NCBI GenBank assembly: GCA_942490985.1 | Contig: CALNYW010000005.1 | Coordinates: 434,001 to 498,000 of the forward strand | Source of the DNA: Thiosocius sp942490985 | Lineage (GTDB): Bacteria > Pseudomonadota > Gammaproteobacteria > Chromatiales > Chromatiaceae | Reading direction: 5' to 3' | Length of the DNA stretch: 64,000 nt | Shown here: piece by piece, positions 1 to 9,380 of the stretch | Layout: each line of letters opens with the position of its first letter | How positions within the stretch are numbered: position 1 is the first letter of the stretch | Program-made: the position numbers and the translations under genes | The notes under the pieces: generated by a model | Databases searched by the model: none | The model's input: only the letters and a program-made list of their open reading frames with translations | Told to the model about the DNA's origin: nothing

Positions 1-2
1 AC

Positions 3-818
3 ATCCAGGGCTGTTACGACGATTTGAGGCGTGCACTCGATGCGGTCAGCTTCGAACCGACAGCCGACCAATTGTGGTGTGTTGGGGACCTGGTCAACCG
101 CGGACCCGACTCGCTGTCGGTGCTGCGCTATATTCGCCAACTCGGCGACAGCGCCGTGTGCGTACTGGGTAATCACGACCTTCACCTGCTCGCGCTCGCG
201 GCAGGCAACCCCAAACACAAACAGGCCCACAGCCTGACCGATATTCTCGGCGCACCGGATCGCGATGAGCTGCTCGGTTGGCTCCGTCATCGCCCCCTGC
301 TACATCAAGACAAAGCGCTCGATTTCGTGATGGTACATGCCGGACTGCCGCCCGAGTGGGACATGCCGACGGCCATCGCCTGTGCGGCCGAGGTCGAAGC
401 CGTGCTGCGCGGACCCGAACACCAAAGCTATTTCATGCAGATGTATGGCAACAAACCGCAGCGATGGGACCCTGGCCTGGTCGGCATGGACCGTTGGCGT
501 TTCACTACCAACTGCCTGACGCGACTGCGGTTTTGTGCAGCAGACGGCAGCCTCTGTCTGAAAGAAAAAGGTCCGCCCGGCAGCCAGGCCGCCGGGCGCA
601 TGCCCTGGTTCGAGCACCCCGCACGCAAGACCCGTGTCGACCGCATCCTGTTCGGTCACTGGTCGACGCTCGGTTACTACACTGCCGAAAACATCTGGGG
701 CATCGATACTGGCTGTCTCTGGGGCGGGGCTCTGACATTACTCCGCGTCGATGGAGAGCAACCGACGCCGGTTCGAATACCCTGCGAAAATCGGCTCGAT
801 CCGACCGTTTTCGTTTGA
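3..818 (+). CDS. apaH: Bis(5'-nucleosyl)-tetraphosphatase (symmetrical), 5' end outside window
   Basis: Hydrolyses Ap4A symmetrically to two ADP and belongs to the PPP metallophosphatase family. The window opens inside the first metal-binding motif: the first codons read IQGCYDDL, so the start codon and about ten residues lie upstream. Visible motifs are GDLVNRGPDS, GNHDLHLL, VHAGLPPEWD and GHWSTLG, which carry the dinuclear metal ligands and the Arg of the family. About 271 residues are present against a usual length near 275-280. An internal TTG at 24 could be mistaken for a start, but the homology runs upstream of it. Stop codon lies 17 bases before the next ATG, so the two were probably co-transcribed. 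Confidence 0.95.
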   Translation: MQGCYDDLRRALDAVSFEPTADQLWCVGDLVNRGPDSLSVLRYIRQLGDSAVCVLGNHDLHLLALAAGNPKHKQAHSLTDILGAPDRDELLGWLRHRPLLHQDKALDFVMVHAGLPPEWDMPTAIACAAEVEAVLRGPEHQSYFMQMYGNKPQRWDPGLVGMDRWRFTTNCLTRLRFCAADGSLCLKEKGPPGSQAAGRMPWFEHPARKTRVDRILFGHWSTLGYYTAENIWGIDTGCLWGGALTLLRVDGEQPTPVRIPCENRLDPTVFV

Positions 819-835
819 CGGCGAGACGCCGCACG

Positions 836-1147
836 ATGCAAAGCCACGAGATCGACTACACCATCATCGGCGCTGAGATGCAGCTCGTCGAGATCACCCT
901 GGACCCGGGTGAGACCGTTGTCGCCGAGGCAGGCGCGATGACCTATATGGAAGAAGACATCACGTTCGATACGCGCATGGGGGACGGCTCCGATCCCGAC
1001 CAAGGCATCATGGGAAAACTTTTTTCGGCCGGCAAGCGCGTATTCACCGGTGAGTCTGTCTTTATCACCCATTTCACCAATTCGGGTCGCCAGCGCCGGG
1101 CCGCAGGGCGGTGGCCGCAACAAAGGGGAAAGTGGCCTCGTCGGTGA
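836..1147 (+). pseudogene. Truncated AIM24 / TIGR00266 family protein
   Basis: The first ~85 residues (MQSHEIDYTIIGAEMQLVEI onward, with VAEAGAMTYMEEDI and GESVFITHFTN) match the N-terminal third of AIM24-family proteins of unknown function. The family is normally about 220-260 residues. Here similarity stops at FTNSG and the frame ends after a short Arg-rich tail, 103 residues in all. None of the downstream family sequence is visible before speD begins on the other strand. I infer a 3' deletion rather than a simple frameshift. Codon use resembles the neighbours, so the event may be recent or an assembly fault. It follows apaH closely and could still be translated. Confidence 0.7.
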
Positions 1148-1150
1148 CAG

Positions 1151-1174
1151 CTGACCATGACCAGTGATGGTCAG
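1151..1174. terminator. Hairpin between convergent AIM24 remnant and speD
   Basis: Perfect 8-bp inverted repeat CTGACCAT / ATGGTCAG with an 8-base loop, overlapping the speD stop codon. There is no T-tract on either side, so it is at best a weak terminator or mRNA-end structure. Confidence 0.35.
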
Positions 1175-1986
1175 GATAACTTCATGCCTCGTGCGATGTT
1201 GCGGCCGTAGTAGATCTCCATCATCTCGCGACGCAACTTTTCGGAAATGCCCCGCTGCTCCTTCGGCGAGACGTCATTGACGTCGACGCCGAACAGGTAG
1301 CTGTCGAGATCAAATTCCTTGAGCACCATCTTGGTGTGGAAGATATTTTCCTGGTACACGTTGACGTCGATCATCTCGTACCGCTGACGGGTATCGCGGG
1401 CCAGAAAGTTCTGAATCGAATTGATCTTGTGATCGATGAAGTGCTTTTTGCCATTGACGTCGCGGGTAAATCCGCGGACCCGGTAGTCAAGGATCACAAT
1501 ATCCGACTCAAACGAGTGGATCAGATAATTGAGGGCCTTCAGCGGCGAAACCCGGCCGCAGGTCGACACGTCGATGTCGGCACGAAAGGTCGAGATACCG
1601 TTATCCGGGTGGCTTTCGGGATAGGTGTGCACGGTAATGTGGCTCTTGTCGAGATGGCCAACGACCGTCTCGGGCAGCGGACCCGGCGACTCGGAATTGG
1701 ACAGCCGCTCGGCCGACATCGCCTCCTCGGAGATCAAGATGGTCACGCTGGCACCGTGCGGATCATAGTCCTGATGCGCAATGTTGAGCACATTGGCGCC
1801 GATGATGTCCGTGACCTTGCGGAGGATTTCGGTCAGCCGGGAGGCGTTGTACTCGTCATCGATGTAACGGATGTATTCCGCTTCCTGCTCGGGTGACGCC
1901 GCATAGTTAACGTCGTAGAGATTGAAGCTCAGCGTCTTGGTCAGGTTATTGAAGCCGTGAAGCTTGATCTTCTGTTTTTGTGGCAT
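1171..1986 (-). CDS. speD: S-adenosylmethionine decarboxylase proenzyme
   Basis: Decarboxylates S-adenosylmethionine to give the aminopropyl donor for spermidine synthesis. It is a pyruvoyl enzyme of the long E. coli type (271 residues, E. coli 264). The self-cleavage site is visible as LDKSH near residue 115; Ser115 should become the pyruvoyl group. Flanking family motifs are ESHPDNGISTFRADIDVSTCG, KALNYLIHSFESDI and VNVYQENIFHTKM, and the C-terminus has EIYYGRNIARG. I chose ATG at 1986, behind a G-rich stretch, rather than the GTG two codons upstream, because homologues start close to KLHGFNNLTK. No speE lies next to it. Confidence 0.95.
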   Translation of the reverse strand: MPQKQKIKLHGFNNLTKTLSFNLYDVNYAASPEQEAEYIRYIDDEYNASRLTEILRKVTDIIGANVLNIAHQDYDPHGASVTILISEEAMSAERLSNSESPGPLPETVVGHLDKSHITVHTYPESHPDNGISTFRADIDVSTCGRVSPLKALNYLIHSFESDIVILDYRVRGFTRDVNGKKHFIDHKINSIQNFLARDTRQRYEMIDVNVYQENIFHTKMVLKEFDLDSYLFGVDVNDVSPKEQRGISEKLRREMMEIYYGRNIARGMKLS

Positions 1987-2044
1987 CCGCACCCCCCAAC
2001 CTGGGGCGGCAAAATTACGTCAAAACACGATGCTCAACAAGGGC

Positions 2045-2467
2045 TCAAGCTCGGTTCTTTGACATCTCATGGGCGCATACCGGGGGATGGTGGATCATCT
2101 GCACGAGTGTGCCGTCCGGATCGTAGCAATAGAAGCTGCGCGCGCCATCGCGATGGGTACGCGGTTCGGTGCGTATACGAACGTCGTTTTCGCGCAGCCA
2201 CGCGAACCAGTCGTCAACCGCATCGGCCGTTTCCAGAAAAAATCCAATATGGTCGAGACGCTGACTGGGCTCATCCCGGGTCTGCTGGGGATCCGCCTGA
2301 TGCAGGGCGACATTGTCACCGCCCGACGAGAGGTAGACGTTGTTTTCGTCAGGGCGCCACTCCTCTGTCATGCCCAGTAACTCGACATAGAAATGCTCGC
2401 AGGCCGCCATATCGCGAACAAACAACGCAACGTGACGCATCCCAAAACCCAGGCCGGGACGACTCAT
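2045..2467 (-). CDS. VOC (glyoxalase/bleomycin-resistance fold) family protein
   Basis: A 140-residue protein with the paired beta-alpha-beta-beta-beta units of the vicinal oxygen chelate superfamily: MRHVALFVRDMAACEHFYVELLG at the N-terminus and DHIGFFLETADAVDDWFAWL in the second half. Candidate metal ligands are the His of MRHVALF and the His of LDHIGF. The usual C-terminal Glu position reads Gln (PDGTLVQMIHH), so canonical glyoxalase I activity is doubtful. Its start overlaps the stop of the OsmC-like gene by four bases, implying translational coupling and possibly a shared role with thiol or electrophile stress. Substrate unknown. Confidence 0.85.
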   Translation of the reverse strand: MSRPGLGFGMRHVALFVRDMAACEHFYVELLGMTEEWRPDENNVYLSSGGDNVALHQADPQQTRDEPSQRLDHIGFFLETADAVDDWFAWLRENDVRIRTEPRTHRDGARSFYCYDPDGTLVQMIHHPPVCAHEMSKNRA

Positions 2468-2883
2468 ACGTCATCCACCAACTCGAAGTCGTGAGTGATC
2501 TCGGCCATGGCGCCCAGCATGATCGAGGCCGAGCAATACTTTTCGGCGCTCATCTTAACCGCCCGCTCGACCGCTTTTTCCGTCAGGTTCCGACCTCCGA
2601 CGCGGAAATGCGCGTGAATTTTCGTAAACACCTTGGGATCGGTTTCGGCCCGTTCGGCCTCCAGCTCCACCTCACAGAAGCGCACGTCGTGCCGCCCGCG
2701 GCGTAGGATGTGCAGCACGTCGAATTCCGTGCAGCCACCCATCCCGACGAGTAGCATCTCCATCGGCCGCATGCCGAGATTGCGTCCCCCGAACTCCGGC
2801 GGACCATCCATGACGATCGCGTGGCCGCTAGCAGACTCCGCCAGCATGGTCACGCCGTCTACCCACTTAATTCTTGCCTTCAT
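2464..2883 (-). CDS. yhfA: OsmC family protein, YhfA-like
   Basis: Resembles E. coli YhfA through its whole length (139 against 134 residues): MKARIKWVDGVTMLAESASG at the start, RPMEMLLVGMGGCTEFDV in the middle and SAEKYCSASIMLG near the end. The two cysteines in GGC and KYC are the redox pair of OsmC/Ohr folds, which in characterised relatives reduce organic peroxides. YhfA itself has no settled function. ATG at 2883 is preferred over the upstream in-frame start because homology begins there. It is divergent from the crp-type gene exactly as yhfA is from crp in enterobacteria, which supports orthology. Confidence 0.88.
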   Translation of the reverse strand: MKARIKWVDGVTMLAESASGHAIVMDGPPEFGGRNLGMRPMEMLLVGMGGCTEFDVLHILRRGRHDVRFCEVELEAERAETDPKVFTKIHAHFRVGGRNLTEKAVERAVKMSAEKYCSASIMLGAMAEITHDFELVDDV

Positions 2884-2981
2884 CAGTACTGCGTCACAAA
2901 AAAGGGGTGAGGAGGCTAGCATAGTTCGACAACGGCCGACTGCCTGCCTAAAATTTCGGTAACCCTTGGAATCATACTGTC

Positions 2982-3653
2982 ATGCCTCAAACCAGTCCCT
3001 ACAGTGTCGTGCAGCCGCCGCCGCGGGATCCGGACTGGCTGAAGCCTTTCCTCGCGCACTGCCATCGCCGCCGTTATCCGGCGAAGACCGACTTCATCCA
3101 CCCTGGTGATGCGGCCGACAGTCTGTTCTACCTGGTTTCCGGCCAAGTCACGGTTTTCATTGAAGATGAGGACGGTCGAGAGATCATCCTGACCTATCTC
3201 AACAAGGGTGATTTCATCGGCGAGATGGGGATGTTCCGGCCGATGCCAAAACGCTCCGTGATGGTGCGCACCCGCAGCGCCTGCGAACTCGCCGAAATCT
3301 CCTACCAAAAGCTTGAGCAGTTGTTTGACGGAGAACTTCGCGCCTACACCAAGGAAATCCTCTACGCGATCGGTCGTCAGCTGACCGAACGGCTGGACGC
3401 GACCAGTCAAAAAGTCAGCCACCTCGCGTTTCTCGACGTCACGGGCCGGATCGCCGGAACCCTGCTGGACCTGTGCAAACAACCCGACGCAATGACACAT
3501 CCGGACGGCATGCAGATCCGCATTACCCGCCAGGAAATCGGCCGTATCGTCGGCTGCTCCCGAGAAATGGCCGGGCGCGTGTTGAAAGACTTGGAAGAGC
3601 GCGGTTTGATCGGCGTCAAAGGCAAGACCATCGTCGTATTCGGCACCCGCTGA
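2982..3653 (+). CDS. crp: cAMP receptor protein-type regulator (CRP/Vfr)
   Basis: Homodimeric transcription factor of the CRP/Vfr group, 223 residues. The N-terminal cyclic-nucleotide-binding fold has the phosphate-binding cassette with FIGEMGMF, a dozen residues later RSVMV, and the C-helix DATSQKVS with the Thr that contacts the base in CRP. The C-terminal winged helix carries HPDGMQIRITRQEIGRIVG followed by CSREMAGRVLKDLEERGL, keeping the recognition-helix Arg-Glu...Arg pattern of E. coli CRP, so TGTGA-type sites are expected. The N-terminal ~20 residues are Pro-rich and longer than in E. coli, as in Vfr/Clp. Whether it responds to cAMP cannot be told from sequence alone. Confidence 0.95.
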   Translation: MPQTSPYSVVQPPPRDPDWLKPFLAHCHRRRYPAKTDFIHPGDAADSLFYLVSGQVTVFIEDEDGREIILTYLNKGDFIGEMGMFRPMPKRSVMVRTRSACELAEISYQKLEQLFDGELRAYTKEILYAIGRQLTERLDATSQKVSHLAFLDVTGRIAGTLLDLCKQPDAMTHPDGMQIRITRQEIGRIVGCSREMAGRVLKDLEERGLIGVKGKTIVVFGTR

Positions 3654-4189
3654 CCGCTCTCTGCCCGCCGGCCGAACCCCGCTCAGCGAATCTGACGCCT
3701 GCCCCGTCAAGGTCGTCAGCCAACAGGTCGTCCAGTAATAGCAACCTCGGGCGAGGCAAAACGTCCTGACCGGCCTCGAAGGCTCCCCTACGACAACCGC
3801 CGCACTCGGGCGGCGTCGGCTGACACCCCGTGCCACACGCGTTAGGCTGATGCCCGCACCGGGCGAAAGCCTGGCGAGCGGTTTGGCACAGCGCATCGTC
3901 CCGGCGATTGCACGCTATCCCGCTGGCGGCTCTCTGCCTGGGTATACTCGCGCTGGTCACCATCGCCTCACCTATGGCCGGTGGCGATTATGGCGGGCGA
4001 GACGCCGATCAAGACCGGCAATACCGGATTTTCGCCGTTTGCAAACAACCGCTTAGCGTGGGCATGTCGGTCCAAGGGTTGGATCGGGTTTGCGATCGAG
4101 GTGCGCACGGTAGGGAACAGGACGTGACCTTTTCCTCTCGCCCGCGGTCCCATTTTTAGAACAGACGGTGCCAATCCCCTGGTGATTTC
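3654..4189 (+). other. 536-bp gap without a convincing gene
   Basis: I see a short GC hairpin (CCGCC/GGCGG, about 3797-3813) with no T-tract. There is also an open frame from TTG 3908 to 4159 whose first 24 residues (HAIPLAALCLGILALVTIAS) look like a signal peptide, but which has no recognisable mature domain and no clear ribosome site. It may be a decayed secreted-protein gene or chance. No tRNA-like fold was recognised. Confidence 0.4.
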
Positions 4190-5914
4190 GTGAGAGCTCA
4201 GCTATGTCTTTTCGTCGGGCTTTCGGCCTTGGCCGTGCCAAGCTTCGGCGAGGTCGAAATACAGCTCGAGAGCGCCGACAAGCTGTTGGAGACCAATCTC
4301 CAAACGCGCCTCGCGCTCGCCGCAGAGGGCTGCGACGCGCCCCGATGGCGTGTCCGGCGTCTGTTCGCGCGTGCGGAAAAAGACTTCGACCCGGCGCTGC
4401 GCGCGCTGGGTTATTACCGCGCGGAAATCGAAAAAAACCTGGAGACGGACGACGACTGCTGGCGTGCCACATTCAAGGTCGATCCCGGCGAGCGCACCCG
4501 GGTGCGCTCACGCAAGGTGACGGTCAATGGCGAGGCATCCAGCGACAAGGCCATGCAGACACTCCTGGCAGCACTGCCATTGGCCGAGGGCGAACCGCTC
4601 AACCACGCCGACTACGAGGACATCAAAAATCGTCTGCGCACCTATGCGCTCGAGAACGGCTATTTCGATTTCGCGATCCAGCGACAGGAACTGCGCGTGT
4701 CTCCCGAGCAATCGGCCGCCGACATCGTCATCGAGGCCAGCAGCGGTCCACGCTATCGCTTTGGCGAACTGCGCTTCAACGAACAGCCGATCAATGAGAC
4801 CCTGCTGCGACGCCTCGGGCGGCTCGAGCCGGGTTCGGAATATGACTCGGCGGCGCTGATCGCGCTCGACCGCCAGCTCAGCGACGCCGGATACTTCCAG
4901 AGCGTGGAGGTGCGCGCGCGCCGCCAGGATGCGGTCGACCTGCAGATCCCGGTCGACGTGCAGGTCGAACCGGCCAAGCGCAACGCCTGGCGCGCCGGTT
5001 TGGGCTACTCGACCGATACCGGGCCGCGAATCAGCCTGCAGTATTCCAACCGCTACCTCAACGCGCGCGGCCATCACTTCAACGCCGAGCTGCGGTTGTC
5101 GCCGGCGGACTCCGGCCTGAAGGCGGACTATCTGATTCCGGGTCGTGACCCGACGCGCGAGACCTTCAGTTTTGGCGCCGGCCTGACGCACGAGGTCACT
5201 GACAGCGCCACCAGCGACAGCGCATCACTGATCGCCCGACAGATACTCAAATCCAAGGGCTGGACGCAGACGCGCTTTCTTGAGCTGCTGTACGAGCGCT
5301 CGGATGTCGGCAGCATCGACGATACCTATACCCTGCTGATGCCCGGCGTCGCGTTAAACCGGATCAAGGCCGACGACCCGTTGCGCACCCGCAAGGGGTA
5401 TCGCGTCACGCTGGATGCACGGGGCGCCTATGAGGACCTGCTGTCGACGACGACGATGTTGCAGTTCCGCGCCAGCGGCAAGTGGATCCGTCGCTTCGGT
5501 GAGGGTGGACGCGTGACCGTTCGCGGTGATGCCGGCACCACGCTGGTCGACAGCGTGCTCGATCTTCCCGCCTCGCTGCGATTCTTTGCCGGGGGTGACA
5601 ACAGTGTGCGCGGCTATGACTACGAAGCGCTTGGCCCGGTGGATGCGCAGGGCAATGTCCAGGGCGGCCGCCATCTGCTGACCAGCAGCGTCGAATACGA
5701 GCATCCGGTGTCCGGCGACGACTGGTGGGTGGCCGCCTTCGCCGATGCAGGTAATGCCTTCGACCAGACCGATGATATCGATGTAAAGGCCGGTTACGGG
5801 GTCGGCGTTCGCTGGTATTCACCGGTGGGTCGCCTGCGCCTCGACCTGGCCTTTCCGGACGACACCACGAACGACGACTGGCGGCTGCACTTCGGCCTGG
5901 GTGCCGATCTGTGA
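4190..5914 (+). CDS. tamA: Translocation and assembly module outer-membrane protein TamA
   Basis: Omp85-family beta-barrel that works with TamB in outer-membrane protein insertion and lipid traffic. The 574-residue length equals the family norm (E. coli 577). A signal peptide is visible (RAQLCLFVGLSALAVPSFG, cut near residue 20). Three POTRA domains follow to about residue 265, then a 16-strand barrel. The conserved Omp85 lid-lock motif appears as SVRGYDYEALGP, and the last strand ends WRLHFGLGADL. GTG at 4190 is the start giving a proper signal peptide. The stop overlaps the tamB GTG start by four bases, so the pair is translationally coupled. Confidence 0.95.
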   Translation: MRAQLCLFVGLSALAVPSFGEVEIQLESADKLLETNLQTRLALAAEGCDAPRWRVRRLFARAEKDFDPALRALGYYRAEIEKNLETDDDCWRATFKVDPGERTRVRSRKVTVNGEASSDKAMQTLLAALPLAEGEPLNHADYEDIKNRLRTYALENGYFDFAIQRQELRVSPEQSAADIVIEASSGPRYRFGELRFNEQPINETLLRRLGRLEPGSEYDSAALIALDRQLSDAGYFQSVEVRARRQDAVDLQIPVDVQVEPAKRNAWRAGLGYSTDTGPRISLQYSNRYLNARGHHFNAELRLSPADSGLKADYLIPGRDPTRETFSFGAGLTHEVTDSATSDSASLIARQILKSKGWTQTRFLELLYERSDVGSIDDTYTLLMPGVALNRIKADDPLRTRKGYRVTLDARGAYEDLLSTTTMLQFRASGKWIRRFGEGGRVTVRGDAGTTLVDSVLDLPASLRFFAGGDNSVRGYDYEALGPVDAQGNVQGGRHLLTSSVEYEHPVSGDDWWVAAFADAGNAFDQTDDIDVKAGYGVGVRWYSPVGRLRLDLAFPDDTTNDDWRLHFGLGADL

Positions 5915-8900
5915 GACGTCCCGCACGGCTTTTGCTGCGCACCGCGCTGCTGCTGATATTGCTGCCGCTGCTGCTGGTCGCGGTGGTTGTTGGCCTGCTT
6001 GCGACCGAGTCCGGCAGCGGTTGGCTGTTGCGCCAAGCCGTGCACCAGGCCGGGCAGGGTGATCTGCAACTGGCCCTGCAGCGCAGCGAAGGCCGCTTTA
6101 TCGATCATCTGACCCTGCATGGCCTGAGCGTGCGCCAGGCTGACACGGAAGTCGAGATCGGTCGCCTGGACCTGCGGTGGAATCCCCGCGCGCTGCTCGA
6201 CCGACGCGCCCATATCCAGGCCTTGCTGATCGACGATGTGAGGCTGGTACTACCACCGGGCGACCCGTCTGCCGAACCCACGGTGCCGGAGATCCCCGAC
6301 ATCGTGTTACCCATTGAAGTGCAAATCGACCGGCTGGCGCTGTCGCGCCTGACGATTGCGCCCGACATCACGATCGACCAGCTCGCGCTCGCCGCGCGTC
6401 TGGATGACCGCGGGCTCACCCTGTCCGATCTCGTCTTTCGCGGTCAGGGTGTCGACCTCCAGGGTGAACTGGCCATGGCGGGCCGCGCCCCGCACTCGCT
6501 ACAAGGCCGTGTTTCGCTGCGTGTCGACGAAGCCCTGACCGGCCCCGACGTCGGCCTGGTCGAGGCCGTTGCGCAGCTGAGCGGCGATGCCCTGCGGCCA
6601 TCATTCGACGTCAATGCCTCACAGCCGCGGCCGCTCCAACTGCGAGGCAAGCTGCGGCTCGACCAGTTGTCGCCGGGGTTTGATCTGCGCGGCGATTGGG
6701 ACGCGCTGGCCTGGCCACTGCGCGGCGCGCCGCAGGTACAGCTGGACGCCGGGCAGCTGACCATTGCCGGGACCACAGAGGCCTACGAACTGACGCTCGA
6801 CACCGCGCTGCACGGCGACGGCATCCCGCACAGCGGCTTGGCGTTGCGCGCCGCCGGCGACCTCGATGGGCTGCGCTTTACGCCGCTGCGGCTCGAGACG
6901 CTGGGCGGTCATGTCGAGGCCAATGGTGATGTAGCCTGGGCGCCGACACTCGGCTGGCAGGCCGACATCGCACTCGATGCGATCGACCCCGGCCTGCTGC
7001 AGCCGGATTTTCCCGGTCGCATCGGCGGCATGCTCCACATCCAGGGCGGGCTGTCGCCTGCCGGGACGCTGAATCTCGACGCACGCATCCGTGACGTGGC
7101 CGGCGAACTGCGCGGCCAGCCGCTGCGCGTCAGCGGCGATCTGCAGCTGCAGGGCGAGCGTGTGCTGGCGCGCGAACTGGCGGTTGCGTCGGGGCAGAAC
7201 CGGGTCCTGATCGACGGCATGGTCGAGCAGGAACTCGACCTGCGCATCGGCATCAGCGGGCCGGATCTTGCTGCGCTGTACCCGGGCCTGTCCGGTCAGC
7301 TGCGAGGGGCGGCAACGGTGGGCGGCACCCGCCAACGGCCGACGGTGACGGCCGAGCTGACCGGCGAGGCCCTGCAGTTCGAGGATCTGCGCGTTGCAAC
7401 GCTCGCGTTGCAGGCCGACTGGCAGCAACAGGGCGGTACCGCCAGCGTCCGGTTGGACGATGCCATCCTCGGTGGGCAGGCGGTCACCGCCCTGCGCCTA
7501 AATCTTGCCGGAGAACCGGCGGCGCATCAGCTCGATCTGCAGCTTGATGGCAGCGACTTTGCCGCGTCGCTGGCCGCACAGGGCGGGCTTCAGGGTGAGC
7601 GCTGGCAGGGCCGCCTGAACACACTGCGCCTTGCCCAGGACGCCGCGGGCGAATGGCAGCTCGCGGCGCCCGCTGCACTCGATCTAGGGGCAGAGCGCGC
7701 CACCGTCGGTCGTCTCTGTCTCGCCCAGGACGCGCAGCAGCTGTGTGCCGAGGGTGGATGGCGCGCGGCCGATGGCCTGGGCTTGAACGGCACGCTGCGG
7801 GCGCTCGACCTGGGGCGGCTGACGCGGACCTTGCCCGGGGAGGCGACCGTCGACGGCAAACTCGATGGCAGCTTCAAGGTTGCCGGACAGCCGCAAAACC
7901 CGGCGCTCGACGTCGAACTGCTCCCGGGCGACGGCATGGTCCGCTTCGAGCAGGATCAAGAGCAGTTCGAGTTGACCTACAGCGACGCACGCCTGGTCGC
8001 TCAGCTGCGCGACGACGTCGGCAGCGCCGAGCTGCGCTTGGGCCTGGGCGCGGGTGGGCAGGCGCAGGGTCAGGTCAGCCTGGGCGCGGCACGTGACGGG
8101 GATCGCACCCTCGGCGGCAAAATTACCGCCAGTTTTCCCGACCTCTCGCTGGTCGCCGGCTTCGTCCCGGCGCTGGAGGCGGTGCAGGGCAAGCTCAAGC
8201 TCGATGCTCAGCTTAGCGGCACCCTTGCCGCGCCGCGGCTACTCGGCGGCCTGCAGATCGAGGATGCGAGGGCACGGGTACCGGCCGCTGGAATCGAATT
8301 GACGGACTTGGCACTGGCCGTGCGAGGGGACGGCGCTTCGCCGCTCGGGATCGATGGCACGGTAACTTCCGGCAACGGCAATCTGCGAATCAACGGGACT
8401 TTCGATCTCGCCAGTAACGCGGTCGACCTGCGCGTGGTTGGCGAGGATTTCGAGGCGGTGAGGCTGCCAGAGGCGCGAGTCGATGTCTCACCTGATCTGC
8501 AGCTACAAGGTCAGGATCCCTATCGCCTTACCGGCGTGCTGCGCATCCCGACCGCAGCGATCGAGATCAAGGAATTGCCTCCCGGTTCCGTCGCCGTCTC
8601 GGACGACGAGATCATCGTCGGCGAGTCGGACGAACAGGCGGTGGAAAAACCCGCATCCCCGGTCGAGGTTCAGGTCCGGGTCGAACTCGGCAGCGATGTC
8701 ACGTTCAAGGGCTTCGGGTTGAAGACCGGTCTGACCGGCGCGCTCGATGCCAAAGTGGTCGGCAGCGATACCCAGGTCGACGGCAAGATCGAGCTGCGCG
8801 ATGCCGCGTACAAGGCCTACGGTCAGGACCTGACCGTCGAGCGCGGCCGTCTGCTGTTCGCCGGACCGCCAGGCAACCCGGATCTCGATCTGCGTGCCGT

Positions 8901-9369
8901 GCGCGAGTCGCGCGATGGCTCGGTCAAGGCCTACCTCGCGATGAGTGGGCCGCTCGCCAAACCGCGTCCGCGCATCTACACCGAACCGGCCAAGCCGGAT
9001 GGCGAGGCACTGTCCTATCTGTTGACCGGCAACGGCCTCAACCAGGCAAATAGCGGTCAGGGTGCCGACATGGCCGCGGCGGCGTTGTCGCTCGGCCTGT
9101 CACGCAGCGAACCGATGTTGCAGGATCTGAGCGACCGCTTCGGTTTCGACGAACTGCGCATCAATGCCGGTGACGGTGGGATCGAGGAAACCGCGCTGGT
9201 GGTCGGAAAATATCTGAACCCCGATCTCTATCTCGGCTATTCGCAGGGTCTGTTCGACCCCGTCGGCGCGGTGCTGCTGCGCCTACGCCTGAGCGAGCGG
9301 ATCGAGGTCGAGAGCAAATCCGGCATCGAACAGTCGGTCGACCTCTACTACCGAATCGAACACGACTGA
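5911..9369 (+). CDS. tamB: Translocation and assembly module inner-membrane-anchored protein TamB
   Basis: AsmA/DUF490-type protein spanning the periplasm as a hydrophobic-grooved beta-taco, 1152 residues (E. coli 1259). It has one N-terminal membrane helix (about residues 7-30), then long repetitive beta-strand stretches such as LRGKLRLDQLSPGFDLRGDW. The conserved DUF490 block fills the last ~350 residues, including KIELRDAAYKAYGQDLTVER and RGRLLFAGPPGNPDLDLRAV. It ends with NPDLYLGYSQGLFDPVGAV and RIEVESKSGIEQSVDLYYRI, typical of TamB. It is coupled to tamA by a GTGA overlap. The gene converges on trpC with only 11 bases between stops. Confidence 0.94.
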   Translation: MRRPARLLLRTALLLILLPLLLVAVVVGLLATESGSGWLLRQAVHQAGQGDLQLALQRSEGRFIDHLTLHGLSVRQADTEVEIGRLDLRWNPRALLDRRAHIQALLIDDVRLVLPPGDPSAEPTVPEIPDIVLPIEVQIDRLALSRLTIAPDITIDQLALAARLDDRGLTLSDLVFRGQGVDLQGELAMAGRAPHSLQGRVSLRVDEALTGPDVGLVEAVAQLSGDALRPSFDVNASQPRPLQLRGKLRLDQLSPGFDLRGDWDALAWPLRGAPQVQLDAGQLTIAGTTEAYELTLDTALHGDGIPHSGLALRAAGDLDGLRFTPLRLETLGGHVEANGDVAWAPTLGWQADIALDAIDPGLLQPDFPGRIGGMLHIQGGLSPAGTLNLDARIRDVAGELRGQPLRVSGDLQLQGERVLARELAVASGQNRVLIDGMVEQELDLRIGISGPDLAALYPGLSGQLRGAATVGGTRQRPTVTAELTGEALQFEDLRVATLALQADWQQQGGTASVRLDDAILGGQAVTALRLNLAGEPAAHQLDLQLDGSDFAASLAAQGGLQGERWQGRLNTLRLAQDAAGEWQLAAPAALDLGAERATVGRLCLAQDAQQLCAEGGWRAADGLGLNGTLRALDLGRLTRTLPGEATVDGKLDGSFKVAGQPQNPALDVELLPGDGMVRFEQDQEQFELTYSDARLVAQLRDDVGSAELRLGLGAGGQAQGQVSLGAARDGDRTLGGKITASFPDLSLVAGFVPALEAVQGKLKLDAQLSGTLAAPRLLGGLQIEDARARVPAAGIELTDLALAVRGDGASPLGIDGTVTSGNGNLRINGTFDLASNAVDLRVVGEDFEAVRLPEARVDVSPDLQLQGQDPYRLTGVLRIPTAAIEIKELPPGSVAVSDDEIIVGESDEQAVEKPASPVEVQVRVELGSDVTFKGFGLKTGLTGALDAKVVGSDTQVDGKIELRDAAYKAYGQDLTVERGRLLFAGPPGNPDLDLRAVRESRDGSVKAYLAMSGPLAKPRPRIYTEPAKPDGEALSYLLTGNGLNQANSGQGADMAAAALSLGLSRSEPMLQDLSDRFGFDELRINAGDGGIEETALVVGKYLNPDLYLGYSQGLFDPVGAVLLRLRLSERIEVESKSGIEQSVDLYYRIEHD

Positions 9370-9380
9370 GGCGCTGGCGA

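Noticed and set aside
262..268. Short direct and inverted repeats inside tamB, trp genes and others
   Set aside because: All are within coding repeats of a GC-rich genome; none has the regular spacing of a CRISPR array, and no cas genes are present.
3908..4159. Signal-peptide-like frame between crp and tamA
   Set aside because: No supported start site and no recognisable mature domain, so not called as a gene.
8300..8330. TTGGCAC match resembling a sigma-54 element inside tamB
   Set aside because: The matching GC element at ten bases' spacing is not followed by a gene on that strand, and it lies inside a coding sequence.
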